DNA from: Mycolicibacterium setense | Lineage (GTDB): Bacteria; Actinomycetota; Actinomycetes; Mycobacteriales; Mycobacteriaceae | DNA length: 64,000 nucleotides | Direction of reading: 5' to 3' | Assembly: GCF_000805385.1 (NCBI RefSeq) | Contig: NZ_JTJW01000008.1 | Coordinates: 62,001 to 126,000 of the forward strand | Part shown: positions 43,798 to 51,799 of the stretch, piece by piece | Numbering within the stretch: position 1 is the first letter of the stretch | How the letters are laid out: every line of letters begins with the position of its first letter | Position numbers and translations under genes: made by a program | The notes under the pieces: generated by a model | Seen by the model: the letters and a program-made list of their open reading frames with translations, nothing else | What the model was told of the DNA's origin: nothing | The model's database searches: none

Positions 43798-44554
43798 ACC
43801 GCGGCAACCTGCGCCAGATCGGCCGCGGCACAAACCGCGTCACAAAGATCATCGGTCGGATCACCCACGGCACCCATACCGCACGCTTGCCCCGGGCCAG
43901 CGCCTTGGCGGTGGCGTCGGCCACCTGAGCCGGCGTGCTCGAGAACGGCGCAGGCTCCATGCCCTCGGTCATCCGGCCGATCACGAATCCGGGCCGGACG
44001 ATCAGCAGTTGCACGCCGGTTCCGTGCAGGGCGTCGGTCAGGCCGGAGGCGAACGAGTCGAGGCCGGCCTTGGCCGACCCGTAGACATAGTTGGCGCGGC
44101 GGGCCCGGGCTCCGGCGATCGAGGAGAACACCACAAGGCGGCCCCGGCCCGCCGCCCGCATGCGCCGCGCCAGCACCGTGAGCAGGCTGACCTGGGCGAC
44201 GTAGTCGGTGTGCACGACGGCCGCGGCATGAGCCGGATCGGCCTCGGCCCGGTCCTGGTCCCCCAGCACCCCGAATGCCAGTACCGCGGTGCCGATCGGT
44301 CCATGGGCGGTTTCGATCGCCTCGACGACACCGGTGTGGGCGGCGACGTCGTCGGCGTCGAACTCGCACGTGTGCACCGCGGCGGCCCCGGCTGCCCGCA
44401 CCGCCGCGACCTGCTCGTCGAGTTGGTCGGCGCGACGTGCGGCCAGCACGACTACCGCCCCGGCCGCGAGCCGCACCGCGAGTTCGACACCGATCTCGCT
44501 GCGGCCCCCGAAAATCACCACGACACGGGGATCCGTGCCAGCCGTGTCATCCAT
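43796..44554 (-). CDS. Short-chain dehydrogenase/reductase (Rv2073c-like)
   Basis: A 252-aa NAD(P)-dependent oxidoreductase. The nucleotide-binding motif is an altered form, VVVIFGGRSEIGVELAVRLA, and the catalytic residues are Ser in VVFSSIAGA and YVYGSAKAG (YxxxK). Similar altered SDRs act in mycobacterial cell-wall lipid or arabinan metabolism, but no substrate can be assigned. CATAAT lies 7 bases before the ATG at 44554, so the mRNA may be leaderless. It is divergent from the PPOX protein and followed by short repeats and cobL. Confidence 0.85.
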   Translation of the reverse strand: MDDTAGTDPRVVVIFGGRSEIGVELAVRLAAGAVVVLAARRADQLDEQVAAVRAAGAAAVHTCEFDADDVAAHTGVVEAIETAHGPIGTAVLAFGVLGDQDRAEADPAHAAAVVHTDYVAQVSLLTVLARRMRAAGRGRLVVFSSIAGARARRANYVYGSAKAGLDSFASGLTDALHGTGVQLLIVRPGFVIGRMTEGMEPAPFSSTPAQVADATAKALARGKRAVWVPWVIRPMIFVTRFVPRPIWRRLPR

Positions 44555-44589
44555 GGCAGCGATTATGTCCTGCGCTAGCGTGGACCCCG

Positions 44590-45015
44590 ATGGCTACATC
44601 TCGTGGCAAGGCAACCACCAGGCTCACCAGCGAGGCGCTGGCGTTCCTGACCGAGCGGCATCTGGCAATGCTGACCACACTGCGCTCGGACAACTCACCG
44701 CACGTCGTGGCGGTGGGTTTCACGTTCGATCCCAAGACGCACATCGCCCGGGTCATCACCAACGGCGGCTCGCAGAAGGCAGTCAACGCGCACGAGCGCG
44801 GGATCGCCGTGCTCAGCCAGGTCGACGGCGCCCGTTGGTTGTCGTTGGAGGGAAAGTCCACGGTGCGCAGCGAGGCCGATGCGGTTCGCGATGCCGAGCT
44901 GCGCTACGCCCAGCGCTACCGCACGCCGCGGGTGAATCCGCGTCGCGTGGTCATCGAGGTGCACATCGAACGCGTGCTGGGCTCCGCCGAACTCCTCGAC
45001 CGCAGCGAGGGTTAG
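44590..45015 (+). CDS. PPOX-class F420-dependent reductase (Rv2074-like)
   Basis: A 141-aa split-barrel protein. Its relative Rv2074 of M. tuberculosis is known as an F420H2-dependent biliverdin reductase, and position between an Rv2073c-like SDR and this gene agrees. Seen in sequence: LTERHLAMLTTLRSDNSPHVVAVGFTFD and SQKAVNAHERGIAVLSQVDGARWLSLEGKSTV, typical of the F420-binding branch. TAGCGT (44576-44581) ends 8 bases before the ATG. Biliverdin activity is inherited from the homologue and not visible here. Confidence 0.82.
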   Translation: MATSRGKATTRLTSEALAFLTERHLAMLTTLRSDNSPHVVAVGFTFDPKTHIARVITNGGSQKAVNAHERGIAVLSQVDGARWLSLEGKSTVRSEADAVRDAELRYAQRYRTPRVNPRRVVIEVHIERVLGSAELLDRSEG

Positions 45016-45039
45016 CCCGGCCCATCCGTCGGCACCGCC

Positions 45040-45657
45040 TCACCGGACGCCGCGATGCCCGTCCAGCATCAATGTCATGAGCTGGATCTCTTCGGTCTGC
45101 TCGGTGACCATGATGCTCGCGGCCCGGCGAACGGTGTCGTTGCCGGTGCGCTGAAATGCGTAGCTGGCCATGGCGATTCCGCCCTGATGATGGCGTGTCA
45201 TCAGCGTCAGGAATTGCGTCTCGTTGTCGGGGCCGGTGCTGCGCTGCAGGCGGGCGAGTTCGTCGGGTGTGGCCGTGCCGGGCATTGCCACCGCGTGATC
45301 GTGGTGGGCGCTGCCGTGGTCCGTCATCCAAGTCATCGGCTGGGTCGACGATGGGGCGGCTCCGGCCAGTTGAAGCCAGCCGGTCATCTGTCCGATCTCG
45401 ACGAGCTGGGTGAAGCGGATCTGTTCGGCGAGCGCTGTGACCTCTGGTGAAGCGTCAGCAGCCAGCATGTCGGCCATCGTGACCGCCTGTTGGTGGTGTG
45501 CGGTCATGTCTTGGGCGAATCCGATTTCCAGCGCCGAAAGGACTTGGGGGCGGGGGTGGTCGCGGTCGATCACCGCGGCACACAGGGCGGCGCCGAGCGC
45601 GGCGGCGATGACCGCCGTGGCGACGGCACGCAAAACGCGGCGGCCTTTCATCGTCAT
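45040..45657 (-). CDS. DUF305 exported protein
   Basis: A 205-aa protein with an N-terminal signal anchor (MTMKGRRVLRAVATAVIAAALGAALCAA) and two DUF305 repeats, each with a helical HHQ motif: MTAHHQQAVTMADML and MTRHHQGGIAMASYA. DUF305 proteins are His/Met-rich four-helix bundles, often next to metal genes; a further His-rich loop (DHGSAHHDHAVAMPG) suggests metal, probably copper, binding. The start overlaps the stop of the LVIVD protein gene by 4 bases (ATGA); ATG at 45651 is an alternative two codons later. Confidence 0.85.
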   Translation of the reverse strand: MTMKGRRVLRAVATAVIAAALGAALCAAVIDRDHPRPQVLSALEIGFAQDMTAHHQQAVTMADMLAADASPEVTALAEQIRFTQLVEIGQMTGWLQLAGAAPSSTQPMTWMTDHGSAHHDHAVAMPGTATPDELARLQRSTGPDNETQFLTLMTRHHQGGIAMASYAFQRTGNDTVRRAASIMVTEQTEEIQLMTLMLDGHRGVR

Positions 45658-47180
45658 CGCGGCGGGTATACCGACGGGTCGAGGCGCAGTGTCATGAAGC
45701 CGTTGTCCGAGCAGGTTACGTAGAGCAGGTTGCCCCGGAATTCCGGTGGGGACATGCACCAGTCCGCCGAGAGGTCGAGGCCGATGATCCGCCCGTCGCG
45801 GACGATGTCATCCCCGTTGATCTGACCGCTGAGGATGGCGTGGGCCACGGCGATGGCGCTGCTGGCCGGCGGCACCACGATGCCGCCGAAGCGCACATGC
45901 TGGGAGTTCGGCAGTTGGTCGTTCTTGCCGGTCTGGGCGGGCGGGTTGAAGTAGGCGATTTCACGCATGTTGTCCGGATCGCGCACGTCGAACACCCGGA
46001 TCCCGGATTGCGCCCACCCACACGCCAACGCTTGGGGGTCTTGCCTGCGATCGACGGTGCAGTAGTGGGATTCGTAACCGAAGGCTCCGCTGCTGGAGGC
46101 ACTGGCGGCCCATCGGTCGAGATTCTGCGGCAGGTTGATGTCGAGTTTGACGGTGGTGCGCAGCTTCAGATCGGCGAAATCGGAGGCATCGAAGAGTTTG
46201 ACGCCGCCGGACCCGAACTCGTCGACGTTGAACAGGTGCGGCACTGCGCCGTAGGTGACGTAGATGCTGTGTTGGCTGATCAAACCGTCGTGCCAGTGTT
46301 TGTACCCGCGGCTGGGCAGCAGTTGGTGCATGGTCGTACCCGGGGCTGCCCGGTCCTGTACGGCGGTGGTGTCCAGCACGTTCAAACCTGCGGCGGTGGA
46401 CATGAACATGGTGTCGCCGTCGGGGGTGAAGTCCATGCCGTGGCTGGCGAAACCCGCAGGCGCACTCCACACCACGGTGGGGTCGGCCGGATCGGAGACA
46501 TCGACGGCGCTGGCCCAAATCTGGCCGGAGGCCCAATAGGTGTTGCCGTCGGGTGAGAACCCGCCTTCGTGGGTGAGCATCGGAATCCGTACCCCGGGCA
46601 GTGATCCGCGGCCCTCGTTGAGCAGCCGGGGGTGAGCGCAGTCAGTCGCGACGTCGTAGATGGAGATGTATCCGAGCCCGAACAGAAACGGCACCCCGGT
46701 GCCCGCCAGTAGACCGCGGGTTTCGTTGACCTTCAACGATTCCCACGTGCCGTTGACCATGGCCGGTTGATCGAGCATCACTGTGGGGCGGGGATGGGCC
46801 GGATCGGAGACATCGAGCACCTGAACCCCGTCGGTGTGCGGGAAGGTCGATCCGATGTAGACGCAGTTCTTGTACGACGCGCTGGTCCAACCGGCACCGG
46901 GTCCCTGGTACTGGCCCACCAGGTCGATGTTGCAGTTGTAACCGAGTGTGCTGCGTCGGGAGTCACGATCTCCGACGGGCACCTCACCCTGCAGACCGGT
47001 CTCGACACGATCGCCCGGGCGGCAGGACGCCGTCGCCACCGCGGTTGACCAGATGTCGTTGTTCGGGTCGAAACCCGGGGGAAGGCCTGCCCAGGCCGGC
47101 GAGGCGGCGCAGATGAGGACCGTCAGCAGAGTGGCGCAGACCGCGGCCCAGCGCATACAGGACCCGTCGTTGTCCCCCAT
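45654..47180 (-). CDS. Secreted LVIVD-repeat (beta-propeller) protein
   Basis: A 508-aa exported protein. The N-terminus is a signal peptide (CATLLTVLICAASPAWAG, cleavage after AWA). Repeated blades read GVQVLDVSDPAHPRP, ISIYDVATDCAHPRL, ASAVDVSDPADPTVV and IRVFDVRDPDNMREI, the LVIVD pattern of a beta-propeller. Function is unknown. It is co-translated with the DUF305 protein. The ATG at 47180 follows TAGGTT (47187-47192, minus strand) by 6 bases, and an 18-bp palindrome covers the promoter, so the operon is probably repressed by the divergent TetR regulator. Confidence 0.85.
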   Translation of the reverse strand: MGDNDGSCMRWAAVCATLLTVLICAASPAWAGLPPGFDPNNDIWSTAVATASCRPGDRVETGLQGEVPVGDRDSRRSTLGYNCNIDLVGQYQGPGAGWTSASYKNCVYIGSTFPHTDGVQVLDVSDPAHPRPTVMLDQPAMVNGTWESLKVNETRGLLAGTGVPFLFGLGYISIYDVATDCAHPRLLNEGRGSLPGVRIPMLTHEGGFSPDGNTYWASGQIWASAVDVSDPADPTVVWSAPAGFASHGMDFTPDGDTMFMSTAAGLNVLDTTAVQDRAAPGTTMHQLLPSRGYKHWHDGLISQHSIYVTYGAVPHLFNVDEFGSGGVKLFDASDFADLKLRTTVKLDINLPQNLDRWAASASSSGAFGYESHYCTVDRRQDPQALACGWAQSGIRVFDVRDPDNMREIAYFNPPAQTGKNDQLPNSQHVRFGGIVVPPASSAIAVAHAILSGQINGDDIVRDGRIIGLDLSADWCMSPPEFRGNLLYVTCSDNGFMTLRLDPSVYPPR

Positions 47181-47186
47181 CGCCGC

Positions 47187-47214
47187 AACCTAACATCCTC
47201 TAAGGAATTAGAGG
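47187..47214 (-). promoter_or_regulatory. Promoter and operator of the LVIVD/DUF305 operon
   Basis: TAGGTT at 47187-47192 (minus strand) is the -10. CCTCTAAGGAATTAGAGG (47197-47214) is a perfect inverted repeat with 7-bp arms and lies between the -10 and -35 positions, an effective repressor site. Confidence 0.6.
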
Positions 47215-47282
47215 AATACTCAGAGAGGAATTCGCTCCGCTCATCCGTCGGTCGGCTGGTAGCTGGAGGTTAGGATTACGCC

Positions 47283-47885
47283 ATCAGCGCACCTCGTAAG
47301 TACAACCCGACCAAGCGGCGCGCCGACCTGGCCGACGCCGCCATCGAGCTGTTGAGTACCGAAGGCGCACGGGGGCTCACCCATCCCAGGGTGGACAAGC
47401 AGGCAGGTTTGCCGGCAGGAACGACGTCGTATTACTTCCGTACCCGCAAACTCCTGCTGCACGGCGTCGCGGAACGTCTGACCGAGCTCGACCTCGGCGA
47501 CCTGTCGATGATGGACGAGCGCAGCGATCGATTCGAGCGCCAATACGCCGGCACCTTGGGCCTCGCGCGGCTGGTGATGCTCTCAGGTACCGAGCCCTAC
47601 CTGACCCGCACCCGGGCGCGCTTCGAGCTGATCCTGCATGCCCACCGGGACCCTGACCTGGCGGCCATCGTGTCGACCTACGGCGCCCAGTTCTACAGTC
47701 GCGCTCGCGAAGTCATCGCCCGCTGGTACGACGATCCCACCGTGCCGGCCGCACAGATCGAGGAAAGTGCCGTCGTGGTCCTCACCTTCATCAGCGGCAT
47801 CATGACCAGCTTCATCCACGGCAGCCCCGTCATCACCGATGCCCACCATCTGGACCAGCTGATACGCCACCTGCTGGCGCGTTAG
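47283..47885 (+). CDS. TetR-family regulator with apparent ATC start codon
   Basis: A regulator of about 200 aa. The complete TetR head reads SAPRKYNPTKRRADLADA, then AIELLSTEGARGLTHPRVDK and AGLPAGTTSYYFRTRKLLL. To include this helix-turn-helix the frame must begin near 47283, where the codon is ATC (ATC AGC GCA CCT). TAGGAT (47271-47276) ends 6 bases before it, exactly the leaderless spacing seen elsewhere in the window for ATG/GTG. The first standard start, TTG at 47352, would cut away helix 1. Either ATC is used, or the ATG has mutated, or there is a sequence error. It is divergent from the LVIVD operon, its likely target. Confidence 0.75.
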   Translation: MSAPRKYNPTKRRADLADAAIELLSTEGARGLTHPRVDKQAGLPAGTTSYYFRTRKLLLHGVAERLTELDLGDLSMMDERSDRFERQYAGTLGLARLVMLSGTEPYLTRTRARFELILHAHRDPDLAAIVSTYGAQFYSRAREVIARWYDDPTVPAAQIEESAVVVLTFISGIMTSFIHGSPVITDAHHLDQLIRHLLAR

Positions 47886-47891
47886 CGCTGC

Positions 47892-49019
47892 CTAGCTCAC
47901 CGGGACCACGACCAGGTCGTGCGGCTGGTTGTTGACCGACACCGCGCCGTCCTCGGTGACCACGACGATGTCCTCGATCCGGGCACCCCAGTGCCCCGGG
48001 AAGTACACCCCGGGCTCGACGCTGAATGCCATCCCGACCTCCAGAGGCAGATCGTTGCCGGCCACGATGTAGGGCTCCTCGTGCACCGACAGCCCGATGC
48101 CGTGGCCGGTGCGGTGCACGAATGCCTCGGTCAGCCCCTCGGCCGCCAGCACGTCGCGCGCCGCCGCGTCGATCTGCTCAGCGGTCACGCCGGGGCGCAC
48201 GGCCGCCACGGCGGCCTGCTGGGCGCGCTGCAACACCGCGTAACGGCGCGCCACCTCCGGATCCGGCTCACCGATGCTGTAGGTGCGGGTGGAGTCGGAG
48301 TTGTAGCCGGGCTCGTACGGGCCTCCGATGTCGACGACGACGATGTCACCGGCGCTCAACTCACGGTCGGAGCATTCGTGATGTGGGTCCGCACCGTTGG
48401 GGCCGGAGCCGACGATGATGAAGGCCACCTCTGAATGCCCTTCGGCGACAATGGCTTCGGCGATGTCAGCGGCCACGTCGGCCTCGGTCCGGCCAGGCAC
48501 CAGGAACTCGGGCACCCGGGCGTGCACGCGGTCGATCGCCGCACCCGCCTTGCGCAGCGCGTCGATCTCGGCGGGATCCTTGATCATCCGCAGCCGGCGC
48601 AGCACATCGGTAGCCAGGACCGGCACTACGCCGAGCAGATCGGCCAGCGGCAGCAGATGCAGGGCCGGCATGGAATCCGTGACCGCCACAGCACTGCCCG
48701 GGCCGCCGAGCGCATCGGCGACCATCTGATACGGGTTCTGGCCGTCCACCCAATCGCGAACCGTCACACCGAGTTCGGTGACCGCCGACTCGCGCAGCGC
48801 CGCCAATTCCAGGCGCGGCACCACGATCGTCGGATCCCCCGAGGCTGGGAGCACCAGCGCCGTCAGCCGCTCGAAGGTCTGCGCCCGCGAGCCGACCAGA
48901 TACCGCAGGTCATAGCCCGGGGTGATGACCAGACCGGTCAATCCTGCATCCGCCGCGGCGGATGCCGCCGCGGAAAGCCGTTGGGCGTAGACATCGGTGC
49001 TGAATCGGCTGACGCTCAT
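47892..49019 (-). CDS. pepE: Xaa-Pro dipeptidase/aminopeptidase, M24 family
   Basis: Dimetal peptidase of 375 aa that removes residues next to proline. The C-terminal pita-bread domain has the metal ligands in VVVDIGGPYEPGYNSDSTRT (two Asp), TGHGIGLSVHEEPY (His, Glu region) and ARIEDIVVV (Glu). No signal peptide. Position upstream of the fenA/helY genes matches pepE (Rv2089c). The ATG at 49019 follows TAGCCT (49027-49032, minus strand) by 7 bases, leaderless, and is divergent from the gene at 49072. Confidence 0.93.
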   Translation of the reverse strand: MSVSRFSTDVYAQRLSAAASAAADAGLTGLVITPGYDLRYLVGSRAQTFERLTALVLPASGDPTIVVPRLELAALRESAVTELGVTVRDWVDGQNPYQMVADALGGPGSAVAVTDSMPALHLLPLADLLGVVPVLATDVLRRLRMIKDPAEIDALRKAGAAIDRVHARVPEFLVPGRTEADVAADIAEAIVAEGHSEVAFIIVGSGPNGADPHHECSDRELSAGDIVVVDIGGPYEPGYNSDSTRTYSIGEPDPEVARRYAVLQRAQQAAVAAVRPGVTAEQIDAAARDVLAAEGLTEAFVHRTGHGIGLSVHEEPYIVAGNDLPLEVGMAFSVEPGVYFPGHWGARIEDIVVVTEDGAVSVNNQPHDLVVVPVS

Positions 49020-49071
49020 GGCGTCGAGGCTAGTCCGTACCTCACCGACGCCACCGGCTACTGTCGCTGGA

Positions 49072-49947
49072 ATGTTGCGTGACATCCGTGATCTCACCGA
49101 CGATCCCGAGGCGTACGCCGCTGAGCTGCGCAGGCGCTGGGGCGGCCTGCTTAGTTATCGCTACCTCGGGCGCTCGTATGCCTCGATGGACCTGGGCCCG
49201 GTCGACGACACGGTCACGTTGCGTCGCGACATGCGTAACCCTGCGGGCGGATTGCTGCTTGCGGTACTGGGCATCTCCTCCCCCGACAGCGGCGGCGTGA
49301 GCGATCTGGAGGCGGTGCCCAACCCGGTCATCCATTCTTGTCAGGTACTGGACCCGGCCGTGGACGTGGCCCGCATCCGGGTCGATACCGAGGTACTCAA
49401 ACAGGGCAGGCAACTGGCCTACAGCCGCTCGGTCATCGTCGACGCCGACAATCCGGACCGGGTCATCGCATTGACCGAGGGGCAGGGCATCTCGATCGGC
49501 ACACCACCGGAGGGCCTGGACAAGATGCCCGTCGACCCGATCGACATCGTCGACGGGCCGGACCTGCCGCCGCTGTGGCAGGTGTTCGGTGGCGCCAAGC
49601 GTGACAGCGGACCTTGGGCCGGGCACTGGGCACTTCCGGAGCTGGCCGTCGAGGTCGCCTCACCGGATGCCGCCCTCCACATCGGCCCGCAGTTCGTGAT
49701 CCTGGAGACGGCCGCGATGGATGTAGCGGCCGCTGCCGCAAATAGCGATGCGCTGCAAGGGCTTTCGTCTCACGTGATGTTCCTGGCGCGCGGCAAGGCG
49801 GGCCCGTTCCGGGTCGACACCCAGGTACTGTCCAGCAGTCAGGGCAAGGGCGCAGGCAGCGTAGCTGTCAGGGCCACCCTGCATGACGAGGGTGCCGGCG
49901 GCAAAGCCGTCACCGCGGCCTCATATGTTTTCGGGAGGATCCAGTGA
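49072..49947 (+). CDS. Hotdog-fold-like hypothetical protein
   Basis: A 291-aa protein that I cannot name with certainty. Two halves of similar build (SCQVLDPAVDVARIRVDTEVLKQGRQLAYSR and FLARGKAGPFRVDTQVLSSSQGKGAGSVAVRATLHDEG) look like double hotdog (PaaI/thioesterase-type) domains: RVDTEVL/RVDTQVL recurs in both. If so, it may hydrolyse or bind acyl-CoA. TACTGT (49059-49064) ends 7 bases before the ATG, a leaderless promoter. Its stop overlaps the GTG of the flap nuclease gene, so they are coupled. The link between the two functions is unclear. Confidence 0.65.
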   Translation: MLRDIRDLTDDPEAYAAELRRRWGGLLSYRYLGRSYASMDLGPVDDTVTLRRDMRNPAGGLLLAVLGISSPDSGGVSDLEAVPNPVIHSCQVLDPAVDVARIRVDTEVLKQGRQLAYSRSVIVDADNPDRVIALTEGQGISIGTPPEGLDKMPVDPIDIVDGPDLPPLWQVFGGAKRDSGPWAGHWALPELAVEVASPDAALHIGPQFVILETAAMDVAAAAANSDALQGLSSHVMFLARGKAGPFRVDTQVLSSSQGKGAGSVAVRATLHDEGAGGKAVTAASYVFGRIQ

Positions 49948-50927
49948 GCGACCCGGTTCTGCTGCTCGACGGCGCCAGCATGTGGTTCCGGTCGTATTTC
50001 GGTGTGCCGTCGTCGATCAAGGCGCCCGACGGCCGGCCCGTGAATGCGGTGCGCGGTTTTCTGGATTCGATCGCCACGCTGGTCACCCGGGAGCGGCCGC
50101 GCCGGCTCGTGGTGTGCCGCGACGACGACTGGCGGCCACAGTGGCGGGTCGATCTGGTGCCGTCGTACAAGGCGCACCGGGTCGCTCGGCCGGAGGCCGA
50201 CATCGGGCTGCGGCCGCCTCCTGATGGAACCCTCTACGTCGAAGAGGTTCCCGACGACCTCACCCCGCAGGTCGACATGATCATCGAATTGCTCGACGCC
50301 TTCGGCATCGCCATGGCCGGTGCCCCCGGATTCGAAGCCGACGACGTGCTCGGCACGCTGGCGACACGTGAACAGCGGGATCCCGTCGTGGTGGTCAGCG
50401 GAGACCGGGACCTGCTCCAACTGGTGCGCGACGAGCCCGGCGCAGGCGTGCGCGTGCTCTACATCGGTCGGGGGCTGGCCAAGGCGACGAAGTTCGGCCC
50501 GGAGGAAGTCGCAGACCTGTACGGGGTGCCCATTGACCGCGCCGGGCCGGCGTATGCGGAACTGGCTCTGCTGCGCGGTGATCCCTCTGATGGGCTGCCC
50601 GGCGTCGCCGGGATCGGCGAGAAGACGGCCGCGGCGTTGCTGGCCCGATTCGGCTCACTCCAGGGCATCAAGGCCGCCATCGAGGACCCGAAATCCTCAC
50701 TGTCCAAAGCACATCGGGCCAAGTTGCTGGCCGCGGCCGACTATCTGGCGGCGGCCGAACCGGTGGTGCGCGTGGCCACCGACGCCGCGGTGACCATGAC
50801 CACGGCGACAGACGAGCTGCCGCTGGTGGCCGGCGACCCCGCCCGGGTCGCCGAACTGGCGGCGGCGTACGGGGTGACGTCCTCGATCAGCCGATTGCAG
50901 TCGGCCCTCGACCGACTGCCCGGCTGA
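49944..50927 (+). CDS. fenA: 5'-3' exonuclease / flap endonuclease (FenA-type)
   Basis: Structure-specific nuclease of 327 aa, homologous to the N-terminal domain of PolA and to Rv2090, known in M. smegmatis as the flap endonuclease FenA. Metal-binding acids are visible in VLLLDGASMWFRSYFG, VVCRDDDWRPQWR, GFEADDVLGTLA and SGDRDLLQLV; the helix-hairpin-helix is DGLPGVAGIGEKTAAALLARFG. It would remove 5' flaps in replication and repair. GTG start overlaps the upstream stop (GTGA). Confidence 0.92.
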   Translation: MSDPVLLLDGASMWFRSYFGVPSSIKAPDGRPVNAVRGFLDSIATLVTRERPRRLVVCRDDDWRPQWRVDLVPSYKAHRVARPEADIGLRPPPDGTLYVEEVPDDLTPQVDMIIELLDAFGIAMAGAPGFEADDVLGTLATREQRDPVVVVSGDRDLLQLVRDEPGAGVRVLYIGRGLAKATKFGPEEVADLYGVPIDRAGPAYAELALLRGDPSDGLPGVAGIGEKTAAALLARFGSLQGIKAAIEDPKSSLSKAHRAKLLAAADYLAAAEPVVRVATDAAVTMTTATDELPLVAGDPARVAELAAAYGVTSSISRLQSALDRLPG

Positions 50928-50963
50928 CCTCGAACCTCCGCGAGCCGACCAGCGGCGGCCCGA

Positions 50964-51761
50964 CTACTTGGGCCGACCGACCTCGTAGGTGCCCTTGTCG
51001 TCCTTGAACGTCACTGTCACCTTGCGCTTGGTGCCGTCGATGGTGACTTCACAGTCGAAGGTCGAATCCTTCTTGACCGTCGGGTTCTCACCGTCGTTGC
51101 ACTTGACGCCGGTGACCTTGGTGGCGCCATAGCCGTTGGTCTTGTCGGTCAGGATCTGCTCGACGCCGCTCTGGGCCTTGTCGATGTCGAGCTTGGTCGT
51201 CATCGCCCATCCGGGCAGCCAGAACGCCGTGACGGCGAGCACTGCCAGCAAGAGCACCACGAGGCCGCCGACGATCCCGCCGATGGTCGCCAGCGAACGC
51301 TTGGAGCTCGCCTCGGCACCGGGCACACCGTACTGGCCGAACTGGCCCGGTGCGCCGTACTGGCCCGGCTGACCATACGGTCCCGGCTGACCGTACTGCG
51401 GGGCCTGGCCCGGCTGCCCGTACTGGGGCTGTTGCCCGTAACCCGGCACCTGCTGCCCGTACTGCGGCGGCTGGCCGGGAGGCGGGTAGGCCTGCTGACC
51501 GTACTGCTCCGGGCCGGGGTACTGCGGCTGTTGCGGCTGCGAGTAATCCGGCTGCTGGACGCCTTGAGAAGGCTGCTGGTACGGCGGGTACTGCTGCGGC
51601 GTATATGCCGGCGGCTGCCAGGCCGGAGCGTGGGCCGTGGGGTCGTCGGAAGCGGGGGTCGGCGGCTGCCACGCTTCAGCACCCGGCGCCTGGTCCCCCC
51701 CGGGCTCAGGCTGCTGACCGGGCCACTGCTGTCCCTGGTCAGATCCCTGCGGTCCGCTCAT
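50964..51761 (-). CDS. DUF4333 membrane-anchored protein with Pro/Gln-rich head (Rv2091c-like)
   Basis: A 265-aa protein of three parts: a long disordered Pro-Gln-Gly-Tyr-rich region (~1-160) with repeats such as QYGQPG and QQPQYP; one transmembrane helix (IGGIVGGLVVLLLAVLAVTAFWLP, ~172-195); and an extracellular DUF4333 domain (~200-265) with a Cys pair in GVKCNDGE and TFDCEVTI. Repetitive DNA in the first part makes it prone to length changes. ATG at 51761 follows AAGGAG. It follows helY by 38 bases on the same strand. Confidence 0.85.
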   Translation of the reverse strand: MSGPQGSDQGQQWPGQQPEPGGDQAPGAEAWQPPTPASDDPTAHAPAWQPPAYTPQQYPPYQQPSQGVQQPDYSQPQQPQYPGPEQYGQQAYPPPGQPPQYGQQVPGYGQQPQYGQPGQAPQYGQPGPYGQPGQYGAPGQFGQYGVPGAEASSKRSLATIGGIVGGLVVLLLAVLAVTAFWLPGWAMTTKLDIDKAQSGVEQILTDKTNGYGATKVTGVKCNDGENPTVKKDSTFDCEVTIDGTKRKVTVTFKDDKGTYEVGRPK

Positions 51762-51799
51762 GGTTCTCCTTGATCCTGTTCGGTATCGCCTGCCACACA

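Noticed and set aside
43732..43833. N-terminal extension of CobL made of repeat-coded DERLREEQ residues
   Set aside because: The family start fits GTG 43731; the upstream codons belong to a dispersed repeat and overlap the end of the SDR gene.
47352..47885. TetR gene starting at TTG 47352
   Set aside because: This start would delete the first helix of the DNA-binding domain, and the -10 element at 47271-47276 would leave a long leader without ribosome binding site.
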